From NCBI GenBank assembly GCA_028023455.1, contig JAQFVV010006197.1:17545254-17609253 (forward strand): a DNA stretch of 64,000 bases. The letters are read 5' to 3'. The DNA comes from Epiperipatus broadwayi (taxonomy: Eukaryota; Onychophora; Udeonychophora; Euonychophora; Peripatidae). The notes below the pieces were generated by a model that did no database searches, had not been told where the DNA came from, and was given only the letters and a program-made list of their open reading frames with translations. Positions 44,822 to 58,605 of this stretch are shown in pieces. A program made the translations under genes and the position numbers. Each line of letters begins with the position of its first letter. Position 1 is the stretch's first letter.

Positions 44822-45816
44822 TGTATATTCATTCAATAATGAAGTAGAATGCCAACAAAATAACAAAAATTATAGACTATAAGTTTTAAAAGAAATCATC
44901 AAAATAAAGATGACAAAATATTTATTTACATTAGCATACATAACATATTATATACATTTTGATGACTGCACCTGCTTTGCTAACTATTCCTGGTTTTCAG
45001 GCATTTATAAATTGTGATAGCTTATACTTTGGCAGACTTGGTTATGACTTCAGTAATTATGATGACTACCAATAACTGACCATGCAGAAATTATCCGCAC
45101 TCATATCCCTTCCTAAAGTTCTGCATTTACTAACATTTTCCATTAAATGCTAATACTTCCCACAGTTAAAAACTAACCACTGTCTTAACTATTCTTAGAC
45201 CTGAGTAAGTACAGTCCAATTCTGCACAGTTCTCATGAAGCCTTACCAGGTGTACATAAATAAAAATGAGACCTGTGTGGTCTGTTTAAGTTCCTTATCC
45301 AACTATTTGCATCTACAGAGGCTCTCTCTGGGATGATGACCCTTGTGAGAGAAAAGTCACTACAACTTTCCCAACAGCTCCTGTTCTTTTCAGCACACAC
45401 TATTTATACATTTCACTGTTTAATATCCAGTATCAATTATTATAAAAGTTAGCAGCTATTTACATTAGGCTATGTCAAGCTTTTAATTGCATCCATGTAC
45501 GTTCCTTTTACCTGTAATTACTCTTTCAAATATTGATTATAATAATCTTTCCTCTTTAAACTTTTATTTAATTAGTTTTAAATAGCTTTCTGCTCTAATT
45601 AACCAATATTAGCCTTTTTCTATACTTAAATCCATCATATCTTTCCTGGGCATTATTATTCACATTTTTATTTTATCTTTCAGCAATCTTTTTTTATTGC
45701 TTTTAATTTACGATATTTTTCTATATTTATATTTCTTTTTTCTGGAGTCAAAAATTCTAGCTTTATAATTTATTCGAATTACAGTTATTCAGGTAATACT
45801 TTTTCCAAAATATAAC
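44822..45816 (-). repeat. LTR A (3' LTR of the array)
   Basis: Its limits are set by where similarity to LTRs B and C ends: left TGTATATTCATTCAATAATG, right TTTTCCAAAATATAAC. A minus-strand TATA box (TGTATAAATA, 45401-45410) and AATAAA (about 44933) are in the right order for U3-R-U5 read leftward. Left flank is unique sequence. Confidence 0.8.
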
Positions 45817-47497
45817 CCCTCCCCCATTTTAGAAAATATCATTTATTGTTTTATAGATAATCTTGAAATCTATTCAATTTATGCTTTTCCTGAATATGTC
45901 TGGTTGTTTTAAGCCCTGCTGTATAATTCTTTGCCAGGAATGTGATCTCTATCTTGCACGTAGTGCACATTTTAACATATTTCTCAATGTCTGCATTTAT
46001 TTTTGGCCATGCAACAATTATAATACATGACTTGGACCTGCAGGTGGTATTACTGTTTTATCCCCCATTATTATACATCCTTTACATACTGACAATCTTT
46101 CCCTGTTTATCCAAACTCCATGATCTAAATAATTCTGCTTTATTTTATTCATCTTTCTCTTATCCATTTAGATAATATCCTTTCTCAATTTTCTACTATT
46201 TCACTGTTTATCATATTTGATTTCATACTATCTATATAATTCAACTCCATTTGTGAATTTATAGGTTCTAGTCTATCTGGGTATCTTTGCTTTATTTCTT
46301 GTTCACTTGATTCATTGTTCATAGTCTTCACATTAATAGTTATTCCTAACTTTTTAAACCAATTTCCCCTTTACTATATATATAGGTAATTTTACTCTTT
46401 AATTTTTGTACTTTATAGGTACTATCACATAACCTATCATTCCTTGTTCATTTCCATATCTACTCTTGATAGATATCTTTAATGGATATGTCTGTACTTT
46501 CTCCCCTAAGCTGTTTTATAGCTTCTACAATGTTAATGATATTCCAGACTCACTATCAATTTCCATTTCTAACTTTCTATTACAGATTTCTAGCTGTAAC
46601 ATAAATTTATTTTCCCACTTGCTCTCATGTTATTGATGTTAAAAATATTGTCAGTTACCACTCGCTTCGTTTTTCTATTTTGATGCCTCTCCTGACTAGC
46701 TTTTTCATCTGTTTCCGTACATATTTTTGCCAAATGCTCTTTCTGTTTACAGTTATGACATCCTTCATTCCGAAATTTGCACTCTCTTTTCATGTACCCC
46801 ACTTTGCAACAACAAAAATATTTCATTGTTTTGCTTGTGCTATTTTTTTTATCTCACTCATTTTACTCAGTTTTCCAACTGCAATTTTATTCTCATTTTC
46901 AATTTTATTTTTAAAAATGCTGCTTGCTGTATTATCAGCTTGTGAACCACTCTTTTCTTAATAGCTGACTGGAAATTTAAATCTGTTTTTATGTCTGAGT
47001 CTATCTCTGTTGTATGCAATCTTTTTCTAATTCTTTAAAGCCATGCCATATTGTTTTACCACTTCACCCTTAATTTGTCTTCTGTTTCTTAATGACAATC
47101 TAGTTATATGTGTAGACTGTCTGGGGATAAAATAGTCATTTAGTTTTTTGACTATCTCTTCATATGATCCTGTCTCCTTTATGGGTATCTCATAATACTT
47201 ATTTATTATATCTATTACTCTTCTTCCCAATAAACACATTAGCACTGCTACCTTTCTCTTAGTGTCTCGATTCTATTGAGCCAAAAAAAAAATCTAATTG
47301 TATAGCATATAGTGGTCATGCCCCAGCATCACTAACATTGAATTCTGATATCACTGACTGTCTTAACAACATTTTTTTCTAGACTTGAAAAACACTACTG
47401 TGACTGGACCATTTTTTGAAATCCCTACTCTCAGGATTCCAATATGACTGTGCCAAGTTTGTTGAGTCCTTACACCCAGGGTTTGCCCCAACTTTGT
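45817..47497 (-). pseudogene. Internal region 1: decayed gag, protease and integrase traces
   Basis: Reading leftward from 47400: gag with VIDIINKYYEIPIKETGSYE and IVKKLNDYFIPRQSTHITRL, then RNRRQIKGEVVKQYG. These match the gypsy-type capsid major-homology region. Two CCHC knuckles follow (first damaged, second CHNCKQKEHLAKIC). After that come LEICNRKLEIDSE (protease D-S-G site as D-S-E) and, near 45930-46060, a segment like the integrase zinc region (VCKGCIIMGDKTVIPPAGPS). Stops and frameshifts are frequent. RT and RNase H are missing, not merely mutated. Confidence 0.75.
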
Positions 47498-48475
47498 TGT
47501 GCATTCAATAATGAAACTGAATGTTAACAAAAATCATAGACTATAAGTTTTAAAAAAATCATCAAAATAAAGATGACAATATATTTATTTATATCAGCAT
47601 ACACAGCATTTCTGTTTTGCAGGTGCTTGTAAACTGTTCCAGCTTATACTTTTGCAGACTTGGTTGTGACTTTAGTAATTATGATGACTACCAACAACTG
47701 ACCACTCACCAGTTATCCGCACTCACATCCTTCCTAAAGTTCTGCATTACTAACATGATCAAATCAGTCTTTGAATTGAAGGACTATTTCCCACTATATG
47801 CTAATATTCCCCACAGTTAAAAATAAACCACTGTTTTAATTATTTTTAGATTTGAGTAAATAACTAAAAAATTGTTTATATTCACAGTCCAACTTTGCAC
47901 CGTTCTCATGAAGCCTTATCAGGTGTACATGAATAAAAATAAGACAGTGTGTGGAGTTCAGTCTCTGGGATGACATCCCTTGTGACAGAAAAATCACCAT
48001 AACTTTCCCAACAGCTTTTTCTCTGGGTCCTTTCTTCTAATATCCCCATGATATGAGAGCAGTCAGCACAAATCATGAAGGGTGAGAAAAAGCTCCTCTT
48101 TTCAGCACACCCTATTTATACATTTTGCTGTTTAAAATCCAGTATTAATTATTATAAACGGTAATAGCTATTTACATCAGTCTAGCCCCCCCACCCCCCG
48201 AATGTGTATTTTTCCAAATTATTGCCAAGCTTTTAATTGCATCCATGTATATTCCTTTCACCTGCAATTAGTCTTTCAAATATTGATTATACTAACCCTT
48301 CCTCTTTATGCTTTTGTTTAATTTGTTTTAAATAGCTATCTGCTCTAATTTAATTTACGATATTTTTCTGTATTTAAGTTTCATTTCTTTTCTCTTTTTT
48401 CTGGAGTCAAAAATTTTAGCTTTATAACTTATTCAAATTACTGTTATCCAAGCAATATTTTTTCCAAAATATAAC
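47498..48475 (-). repeat. LTR B (shared middle LTR)
   Basis: Left end TGTGCATTCAATAATG, right end TTTTCCAAAATATAAC. TATA box inverse CTATTTATACAT at about 48111. It serves as the 5' LTR for internal region 1 and the 3' LTR for region 2. Confidence 0.8.
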
Positions 48476-50248
48476 CACCTTCCCCATTCTAGAAAATACC
48501 CCATTTACATTATTATACATAATCTTGAAATCTATTTGGTTTATGCTTTTCCTGAATAGGTCTGGTTGTTTTAGGCTCCACTGTATAATTCTTTGCTGAG
48601 AATGCCATCTCTATCTACACGTAGTTCACATTCTAACATATTTCTCAATGTCTGCATTTATTTTTGGCCATGCAACAATTCTAGTACATGATTTGACTTG
48701 CAGGTAGTATTACTGTTTTATCCTCCATTATTATACATCCCTTACATACTGACAATCTTTCCTGTTTACCCAAAACCATTGATCTAAAGAACTTGGCTTT
48801 ATTTTAGCCATTGTTCTCTTATCCATTTAATTAATATCTAATATCCCTGATTATTCTTTCTCTATTTTCTATTGTTTCACTGTTTATCATACTTGATTTC
48901 ATACTATCTATATAATTCAACTCCATTTCTGAATTTATAGGTTCTAGTCTATCTGGGCATCTTTGCTTTATTTCTTGTCCACTTGACCCATGATTGTTCA
49001 TAGTCTTCACATTAGTAGACATTCCTAACTTTTTAGACCAGTTCTGATCTAATAATGGATTGTTTTTGCCCTTTATTATATATAAAGATAAATTTTAATT
49101 TCTGTACTTTATAGGTGCTATCACATAACCTATCATTCCTAGTTCATTTCCACATCTACAGCTTTAATAGATGTCTCTTTAATTGATAAGTATGTATTTT
49201 TTCCCCTAAGCTGTTTCCATAGCTTGCCCTGCTATTAATTTCTAACTTTTTATTACAGATTTCTAGCTGTAATATAAACTTATTTTTCCCACTTGCTCTT
49301 ATGTTATTGATATGGAAAATATTATCAGTTACCACTCCCTTCATTTTTTTATTTCGATGCCTCTTCTAACTAGCTTTTTCATCTATTTCCCTACATATTT
49401 TTGCCAAATGCTCTTTTTTGTTTACAGTTATGGCAACTTTCATTCGGAAATTTGCACTCTCTTTTCATGTGCCCCACTTTGTCGCAGCAAAAACATTTCA
49501 TTCTTTTGTTTGTGCTATTGCTTTTATCCCATTTCTTTTGCTCAGTTTTTCCAACTGCAATTTTACTCTCATTTTCAATTATATTTTTAAAATAATACTG
49601 CTTGCTGTATTATTAGCTTGTGAGCCACTCCCTTCTTAATATCTGACTTGAAATCTAAATCTGTTTCCATCAGCAGATTTTGAGTCTATCATCTAAGAGA
49701 CCCCAAAATAACTGATCTAGTAATATCTCATCTACATAATCTCTCTATATGTAATTTTTGTTAATTCTTTTAAATCCATGCCATACTATTTTACCATTTT
49801 ACCCTTAATTTGTTGTCTGTTCTTAATGGCAATCTGGCAGTATGGTTAAACTGTCTGTGGCTAAACTAGTCATTTAATTTTTTTGACTATCTCTTCATAT
49901 GATACCGTCTCCTTTATGGATATTTCATAATATTTATTTATTATATCTATTACTATTTTTCCTGATAAACACATTAGCATTTCTATCTTTCTCTTACTGT
50001 CCTCAATCCAATTGAGCAAAAAAAAAATTATCTGTGTAGCATATAGTGGCCATACCCCAGCATCACTAACATCGAATTCCGATATCACTGACTGTCCTAA
50101 TGACATTTTTTTTCTAGATGTGAAAAACACTATTGTGGTTGGACTACTTTTTAAAATTTGTACTCTTAGGGATTGAATATGACTGTGACAAGTTTGTTGA
50201 GTCCTTACATGCAGGATTCATATAGGACTGTGATTGCATCAACTTTGT
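48476..50248 (-). pseudogene. Internal region 2: decayed gag, protease and integrase traces
   Basis: The same order as region 1. Gag starts MSLGQSVISEFDVSDAGVWP (near 50107) and includes MLMCLSGKIVIDIINKYYEI. A knuckle region (about 49395-49510) and the segment DNIFHINNIRASGK leading to LEICNKKLEINSRASYG (protease, 49344-49156) follow, then a piece ending at 48831 (RCPDRLEPINSEMELNYIDS) and an integrase trace. The shared absence of RT shows the deletion preceded the duplication. Confidence 0.75.
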
Positions 50249-51527
50249 TGTGTATTCAATAACAAAGCTGAATGTTAACAAAAATCGTGGATTACATGTT
50301 TAAAAAGAAATTATCAAAATAAAGATCATAATATATTTATTTACATCAGTATACATAACACATTATATACAAATTTGACCACACCTACTTTGTTAACTAT
50401 TCCTGGTTTGCAGACATTTGTAAACTGTGCCAGGTTATAGTTTGGCAGACTTGGTTTTGACTTCAGTAATTACAATGACTACCAACAACTGACCACCTGG
50501 CAATTATCCACACTCATATTCTTTCCTAAAGTTCTGCATTTATTAAACATGATCAAATCAGTCTTTGAATTGAAGGACTATTTCCCACTAAATGCTAATC
50601 CTCGCCACATTTAAAAACTAACCATTGTCTTAACTATTATTAGACCTGAGTAAATAACCAAAAAATTGTTTATACTCACAGTCCAACTCTGCACAGTTCT
50701 CATGAAGCCTTATCAGGTGTACACAAATAAAAATGAGACCATGTGTGATCTGTTTAAGTTTCCTATCCTGCTATTTGCACCTATAGAGGCTCGATCTCTG
50801 GGGTGACATTCCTCATAACAGAAAAGTTGCTACAACTTTCCCAACAGCTTTTTTCCCTGGGTCCTTCTAATATCCCCATGACATGATAACAGGCATAACA
50901 TGACAACAGGCAGCACTATTCATGAAGGGTAAGAAAAAGCTCCTGCTCTATTCAGCACACAGTATTTATGCATTTCGCTGCGTTTTTTTCCTGTGTCAAA
51001 GTATCGGCTGGGAAGTGAACCGGAGACAATTGCTTGTAAAGCAGCTGTGCTGATCACTCGGCCACCAATGCTTGACATTTCGCTGTTTAATATTCGATAT
51101 TAATTATTATAAAAGATAATAGCTATTTACATTAGGCTATTCCCCCCACAAATGTCTTTTCCTAAATTATCGTCAAGCTTTTAATTTTGTCTGTGTACAT
51201 TCTTTTCATCTGCAATTAGTCTTTCAAATATTGATTATACTAACCCTTCCTCTTTACTCTTTTGTTTAATTAGTTTTAAATAGCTCTCAGCTCTAATTAA
51301 ACAATACTAGCCTTTTCAATGCTTAAATCCATCAGACCTTTCCTGAATTATTATTCATATTTTATTTTATCTTTCAGCAATCTTTTTTCATTGGTTTTAA
51401 AAACTTATAATATTTTTTTATATTTAAGTTTCTTTTTTTTTTCTTTTTTTTCTGGAGTTACAAATCCTAGCTTTATAACTTATACAAATTATAGTTACTC
51501 ATGCAATATTTTTTTCCAAAATATAAC
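50249..51527 (-). repeat. LTR C (5' LTR of the array) with SINE insertion
   Basis: Left end TGTGTATTCAATAAC. Similarity to A and B stops at CCAAAATATAAC (51527). Longer than the others partly because of the 95-bp SINE at 50981-51075. Confidence 0.8.
50981..51075 (-). repeat. tRNA-derived SINE inserted in LTR C
   Basis: Minus strand: AGCATTGGTGGCCGAGTGAT (A box), B box GGTTCACTTCC, and a short A run at the 3' end (TTTTTTT on + at 50983-50989). CATTTCGCTG flanks both sides (50971-50980 and 51076-51085), an exact 10-bp target duplication. Same family as 6607 and 61915. Confidence 0.88.
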
Positions 51528-52319
51528 GGAGACGGAACATGTATACGTTTTGTTTTTTTTTTGTAATATGATTTATTTATTTCTTTCAGCAAACTCAAAC
51601 TCAAATCTCCTCTACAAATGCACAGAATATATGAACAATGTATTGCTCTTCATTTTTTTAATTTATAAATAAAATATACACATTAAATTCTAAATTGATT
51701 TTATTTATCTAATTTCACCACCATCATCACATAATTAGGCTTATGTATGTATTTATTTATTATTATCAGATATTCCGAGATAATATTTTAGCTATTCTCA
51801 TTTATTGATTTCAATATATATGTAACAAAATAAAGGAAATTGTAATTATTATTCTCAGTAGTATTAAATTTCAAAACAATATTATTCATAGTTTATATAG
51901 AAATCAGAACTACACTACAAAAAAAAGAAATCTTTATAGATATGATTGTTTTGATAATTTTCAGTTCTCTAAGCAACACTAATTGCTACTAAATTACACT
52001 ATAAACTCATCAATACTCCTTTAATACTTGAGTTTATAGTGAAATATAAAAAGAAGCAAAATATAGAGGGAGAAAGTAGAAATAGATAAGTGCTATTAAA
52101 TTACCTGCTGCTGAATCAATCAAAATACCCAGAGACAGTAGATGAAATTTTTTAAAATATTAGTGCTATAATGAGCAACTGCATACTTAGTAGAATGCAG
52201 AAACTGTAATCATATGTATATGTCAGAACACTCTGATCCATAAACATTAATATTATTATGCCATATAAAAATGTCAGACTAATGTATATGTATATAAGTT
52301 AATGATACAAACTAAATAA

Positions 52320-52550
52320 GTATAAACTCTTTTTAAATTTTTTTTTTTTTAACAAAAAAAATTTTCTTTTTTTTTTTAATTTTGGTTTTGAAATTTTTAT
52401 TTATTTTTTTATTTTTTTTTTAAAAAAAAAAAAAAATTTAAACTTTTTTTAAAAAAATTTTTCTAAATTTTTTTTTTTAAATTTTTTTTTAAAAAAATTA
52501 AAATATTTTAAAAAAAAAAAAATTTATTTTAAATAAAATGATTTTAAAAA
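52320..52550. repeat. A/T homopolymer-rich low-complexity tract
   Basis: Alternating long A and T runs, flanked by a short direct repeat (ATTATGCCATATAAAAAT at about 52256 and 52566). Confidence 0.85.
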
Positions 52551-53262
52551 ACTTGGGGAAATATTATTATGCCATATAAAAATATCAGACTGCTGATATC
52601 CAATTTATGGTTCGGAATAGTAAAGCAGTTTGAAACAAAGAGAACAGAAAAGCAGCATGATATAACTTTTGCCCATACCTCTGTAATAATAATTGTTAAA
52701 TATTTACTTGAGGTAAAAAAGAATGTGATCAGAAAAAGCTTCATCTTGTCTTATAACTATTAGCTAAAGGAAATCTCTTGGAATTATCAATGAATCTTCA
52801 AAGCATAAAGAAAAATAATTAATATTTAATAACTAGGGAAATCTAAAATGGTTATTTATTTAGAATTGCTATTAGAAAAATTGAGAACTGGTATATGAAT
52901 AAATGTTATAGATCAGTCAAATTACTACTACCTTTATTTAATGGACTTATATTATGGACCTAGCAATTAAAATATTTTTGTTTTTGTTTAAAAAAATCAA
53001 GTTGTCAGCTATTTATTCTCTGATTAATATTCGTTTTTTAATATACATATATATGCTGTACCATTTTATATGATTGCTTCTATTTTTAACTTTATTTCAT
53101 TATTATGATAAAGAAGTTTGCCCAATGTGAGGCATCATAATCAGCCAGATCACAAACTTATTTGGGTTGTATATTTGGCAGGCCAACATTATGTTTTGAT
53201 ATTTCTTACTACTCGGACCTAATGAAAAGCCAGATTTTTTTTTAACAAGCACATTCAAATTT

Positions 53263-53350
53263 GAAAACCAAAACAAGTAAATTGTAATTAATTATAGTTA
53301 ATTGTTATAAATAACAATACGACCAAAACAAGTAAATTGTAATTAATTTG
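53263..53350. repeat. Two-copy direct repeat, period about 58 bp
   Basis: ACCAAAACAAGTAAATTGTA then ATTAATT occurs at about 53265 and 53322, next to the hairpin MITE. Confidence 0.7.
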
Positions 53351-53360
53351 TATTTTAATC

Positions 53361-53500
53361 ATTATAAATAACAATAGGACTATTCTATAAAACAGAGAAA
53401 CATTTAAATAATATAAAAAACCACTATTGCTAAGTTAGCAGTAGTGTTTTTTATATTATTTTAATGTTTCTCTGTTTTAAACGATAATCGTATTATATTG
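53361..53500. repeat. Hairpin MITE
   Basis: Arms 53388-53431 and 53437-53479 pair with few mismatches around a 5-nt loop, and weaker pairing extends outward. Non-coding. Confidence 0.75.
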
Positions 53501-56500
53501 CTATTTATATTTTATAATCATAGAAGTACTGTATTGGATTTATTATTAGTTAATTACTATATAAATATATATTGAAGAACTGAGAACAAAATGACATTAA
53601 ATCTAAAAGACGAAAGATACAAATAGATCCAAAAAAAATAATTTAATACTGAAATTATTGGAACTAGAGATGTGTATAAAAAATCATGATGGAATGATGG
53701 TTGATCCAATAAATAAAATAATTAAAGCAGTGTAATAAGAAATAAATAATTTAATTTAGGTAAAGTGAAAAAATACTACTAAGGAACCAGTTACTAGGCA
53801 GTATGGTGAACAATTTTCTGGATTCATGAGAAATATGAATAAAGTGTTTATGAAAATTGGTTCATGGGAGAATGGAATGAAGTGATTGGAAATGGATGAA
53901 GAAATCAATCATTATTGAAAAAGAAAAGAAATAGCTGGAAGTAAGAAAAAATATTGGCCAGAAAGGAAAGAATGAAGAAAAATACTAAGATATAAAAAAA
54001 ATAAAAAAAATACTGGAAATAAAAAAAAAAATTCTGGGAAAAATAGATAAAAAGAAAAGATGGTAAAGAAAATATAGGAAAAAAGTAAAGAAATACTAAT
54101 TTTTTTTCATAAAACAATGCAAATACTAATTGTTGTGCTATAGCCTGACTATAGTATTGTGATGAATGAGATTAGAGAGAATGTAAATTAGCCTAAAGTG
54201 GATGCATTGAAGAAGTAAAAATCTATAAAACCACAATGAAGGTGCCTACATTCACTTATCCATAAAGCCACATACAATTGTGGAAAATTTTTAGTAAATG
54301 AGATAATGGAGAAAATATATATTAAATTGACTCACTTATGTGAATTAGGTGTGAATTTGAGTCAAAAAGAACTTTGGAGGTATGAAAGAGATGGCAAAAT
54401 GCTTTCAGAAAAAAATTAAAACTATTGTCATGAACAACATAGAAGAATCTAAACTTGATATAAATATTGATATTTCTAGTAGAATTGATAAAGTAGCTAT
54501 GGAAAAAATTCAACAAGGTTAAAGATATTCAACTGTATGTAGAGATCATTGAAGAGTTGAAAAGTGATACAATATGTGGGGTAGAAGTTCAAATTTATAT
54601 TGAAGAATTTTAAATTGATGCTGAAGAATTTTAAAAAGTGCTGTAAAGAGAAAAGATGTGCAGGGAATCAAAGCAAGGAATCACTAGCAGATAATTTTAA
54701 AGTTTATAGTGAGATATATAGGGAAAATATTGTAATTAATCTTATTCTAAACATGAGAAGTACATTAGGCATAAAAAATGAAAGTATAAAGATATATTTA
54801 TAAAAGTTATGAAATTTGGAATAACTACAATATTGATGTAATGAACTGCCCATAGAATAAACATTTTGCAGTTTGATCATTTGTAGGCAAAATCAAGTTA
54901 TAAGGAATCAACTAAAATTAAAATCATTGAAAATAATATGAAAAGGTTGTCTTTGTATATTAATAATGAATGAAGAGAATGAACTAAGTTTAAACATGCC
55001 ATTAATATAATGTTTAAGAGTATGTTTATAACTTACCACACACAAAGATGTTATTTTTAGAGTCCTTCTGTAGGATAAAGTTAAAATGTTTATTGGTTGT
55101 ATTTTTTAGGCATTTGGTTATAATCAAAAGTGGTGTTAATGATCCAAGTTCTTTTATATAATTGAAAATTCATGCATTTTTATCAAATATCTCAGTTTCT
55201 GGTTCCTTCATATCATTGAAGTAGTTTTTTTTACAAATTATTTGCCAGATTTTAAATTTTTTATTTAATTTTACACATTACCAGCATAAACAATAGATTA
55301 ATTCTTGTATTTTTTTTTTCAATACATAATTTTTCAGATCATTCATTCCTGACTATTTTCATTGTTTTTTGATAAGCTTTGTGAGCCCAGCATGAGAACA
55401 TAAAATATTACCAGATTGTTCTGAAAAATAGTTTTCATCAGACACTCAATTGGTTTTTCAAGAAAAGATGATGATCGATGGACTCTCAACATAGTTATGA
55501 ATAATCTTGTTGATGAAGACAAATTTTAAAATATAGTACAATCCAAAAGGATGTTTCTATAACTTTGGAAGCAAATCATAGATTGGATACATGTTGATAT
55601 AATATTGACTTCATGACAAAAATTAGTTTACAATACAAAATCTGCAGAAAAAGAAAGTAAAGACAAGAAGTCAGAAGATCATCCATACAACTTTAAAAGT
55701 TGTGATTTTATTAGCAAGCTCCATTAATCTCATTATTTAAATAAAACTATAGAAAAAAGATGGATAAATGCAGATCAGGTATATATTCCAGCTACATATT
55801 TAAAATAAGATGAATATAATTCATTGCATATCCACCACAAAAATACCAAACAAATATAAAACAATAATTAATAAAGATAAACTATATGTTAATAGAAATT
55901 GAAGCATGAAGAAGATCAAGTATATCTGCAGATATTATGTGAAAAGCCATATGAAAATTATTTATATTTATTGTTTTGTTACAGAAGACAATAAATACCT
56001 CTAATAAGGGAAATTCTGATGAAGAAACATTTTTAGAGAATACAAGCTAAAGATTTGAATTGTAATTGAAGACAGGAAACCAAAAAATAGAAAACAAACC
56101 TAAAAGTACTAAATTTTAGAGAAATAAACAATAACTTCATAATGGTGGATTATTTCAATTCTAATATAAATTTTAAACTTTGTTTCTGATGTTTTATCAG
56201 ATCAGATCTAACAGATACAATACTCAACCATGTAAATGTAGCATGCAAGACAAAACTTAACATAGGATTAAAAAAAGTAGTATAATAAGATAGATAGACC
56301 AAAAATCAATATCTTAATTAAATACCCCATGGAGTAATTAACGAATAGTTATGGAATTTTTATTAAACTAATGTAATATTGAATCAAAATGACATTTAAA
56401 AAAAAAAAAAAAGATTAAAAATGAAGAAGCAAAGAATATCAAAGATTAGTATGAGTAATCTTTTTTTATTATTCCAAATGAAGAACAATGTGATATTCTG

Positions 56501-57479
56501 ATTCCATAGTCTATAATATATTTTATTGATATTAACGAATTTAAATTCTTTTTGTCTTATAAAAATAGCAGATTGGCATAATATATATATTAAGGAAATT
56601 TTATTAATATTCCAAAGAATACAATGAATTCAACAAAGAAACTATTAATATTTATTATATTTTTGAGAAATACAATTATTATTTTATAACAATTGTTGCA
56701 GAATAAATAAAAAAGAAAACAAATATTCATATATATTGGTTATATATTAGAAAATAAACAATTTTTTATAAAGAAGTACAAATGTCCAAAAAAAAAAAAA
56801 AAATCTGTTTTATGAGTTAGATCATGTAATTACAGTAGTGTCACTACTGAAACAATGTTTCAAGTGATTGTGAATATGTTCACAAAATGCCACGGCCTGG
56901 TTTCTGATTTTTTAATATTACATTTATTTAAATTAATGATTGGCATTTCTGAAATGTAGAATTGAAAATAAAAAGGATGAAGATGGTTATTTTAATATTA
57001 ACAAACATCCCTTTAAATACATTATTAACTAGTATCTTCAGAGAAAAGCCTTAGAAATGACTGATGATAAATATTAGATTATGATAGGATAGTAAAAAAG
57101 TACACATGAATATAAAGAATTCAATAGGTTTTTTAAAATTTTCTATACAAAGAACAGATAGCATAATTTTAACATTAGTTAATTTTCTACAAAGGAGTTA
57201 TTAGTAGGTAGAGCCCTTAGATTTATTTTGATTAAAAAATTCAAGTATTTTTGATTCTAAATACCAATACTTAAACTTCTTTATAATATAATAGTTACTG
57301 AAAGTGAAGTTGGGTTTAATTTTATTACCAGGCTAAGAATTGTTAATGCAGTGTGCCTCCCAATATATATATATATGTTTTTGGAAAATGATGATAGAAT
57401 GAAAGTTACAAATCTGGAGATAAAACTGAATGGTCTTCTATGATTTTATTTTTAATTAGGAATGGAGTATTGGTAGATA

Positions 57480-57750
57480 TAACAAGAATAAAAAAATTAT
57501 ATTTTGTGATAAAAGATCATAATATTGCACATTTTATGGATTGTTTTCTGTAGGATGGAGTGGAGTAAGAGTCTACTATTCTTGGAATATTTATTCATTT
57601 TAAAGCTGATTACTACTGTCTTTCTGTCCCATATAAGTTTACTGCACAAGGCATTGATTTTTAATAAAAGAGTTTCCACATTTAATATATGGCTACAGAA
57701 AAAAATGCTGTTAATTGAAAGAAACTATTTGATTGCTCTTTGAGGTCTGA
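57480..57750 (-). pseudogene. L1-like LINE ORF2 scrap
   Basis: The minus-strand peptide LLLKINALCSKLIWDRKTVV then ISFKMNKYSKNSRLLLHSIL parallels IRKVNTLAARLFWKGKVAAF then SIKLMQQHKKYNGLSLHSLQ in the LINE at 9591-10769. About 60 codons, no catalytic motif. Confidence 0.5.
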
Positions 57751-58435
57751 AAGAAACCAAGCAGTGTAAATTCCTAATATCCATTCCATACATTCTTGTT
57801 GTCACATAACAAATATAAACTAGCTGCTCACCAACATGCTTCATCCTGCATAATGAGTTAATTACATTTTCATCTTTGAGTTTAAGATCAAAAGGCACTA
57901 TGTTTTTTCTTCTACTGTGGTATAGTTCTTAATTGAAATATTGATTAAGATTTCTCATTGGCTGGATAAATGTGTTTGAATATTTTTTATATAGATATTT
58001 ATAATCATAACTAAAAAAAATTTGAACTATGACCTTCATTCCCAGGAGACTGAAAACTCATGAATCAAAACAGCATTAAGTGAGTGAAGGCAGAGAGCGC
58101 TGACTGCCTTGAATGTAGATCCAGACTGTCATTCAATGCCAATCTTTTATTTTCAAATCGAGATATATTTCATGAATTAGAATAACTTTAATATTAAATG
58201 AGATGTAAAATTAGAAGAAAAAGTAAAAATACAATTGATTTTAAAAGGGGGCATGTACTTTACTATAAAAGTACAAATATTAGAAGCACAAGTAAAGTGG
58301 GACTCATTATAAATAAAAAATAAGGTAACAACATTGTGAAAATAGGAAGTATATTCAACAGAGTGGCAAAATTAATTATTCACCTTAATGAAAAATATCA
58401 ATTATAGATAATTTCTGTTTATGTCTCAACAAATT

Positions 58436-58605
58436 TTCATTAAACCACTAAATCTCACATGATCACCATTTCATATGCTTACATAAGCAGAGACAAAACT
58501 CTCCATGCAGTAGTGCCACACAGTGCAAGCCAGAGTAATCAATGAATGCATCCATTGATTACTCTGGGTGGCACTTTGTATTGAAAGTTTTGCCTCTGTG
58601 TCAAG
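58436..58605. mobile_element. Short palindromic hammerhead-family copy without hammerhead
   Basis: An inverted unit start (AATCTCACATGATCACCATT), the end string CAGTAGTGCCAC...CAGAGTAATCAATG, and its inverse close together. The central hammerhead region is deleted, as in the copies at 1125-1250 and 8284-8500. Confidence 0.7.

Larger units (their letters stand above)
44822..51527 (-). mobile_element. Tandem gypsy-like LTR retrotransposon array (LTR-int-LTR-int-LTR)
   Basis: Three related LTRs (44822-45816, 47498-48475, 50249-51527) alternate with two related internal regions (45817-47497, 48476-50248), all in minus orientation. Each internal region encodes decayed gag, a protease trace and a trace of the integrase N-terminus, but no RT or RNase H. 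A polypurine tract (CCCCTCCCCCATT on the + strand, 45817-45829) abuts the first LTR. This arrangement is expected from unequal exchange between LTRs. Confidence 0.85.

Noticed and set aside
54100-57300. Possible gene or LINE from many short open frames
   Set aside because: No ordered motifs in any frame. Lys/Ile-rich frames reflect base composition.
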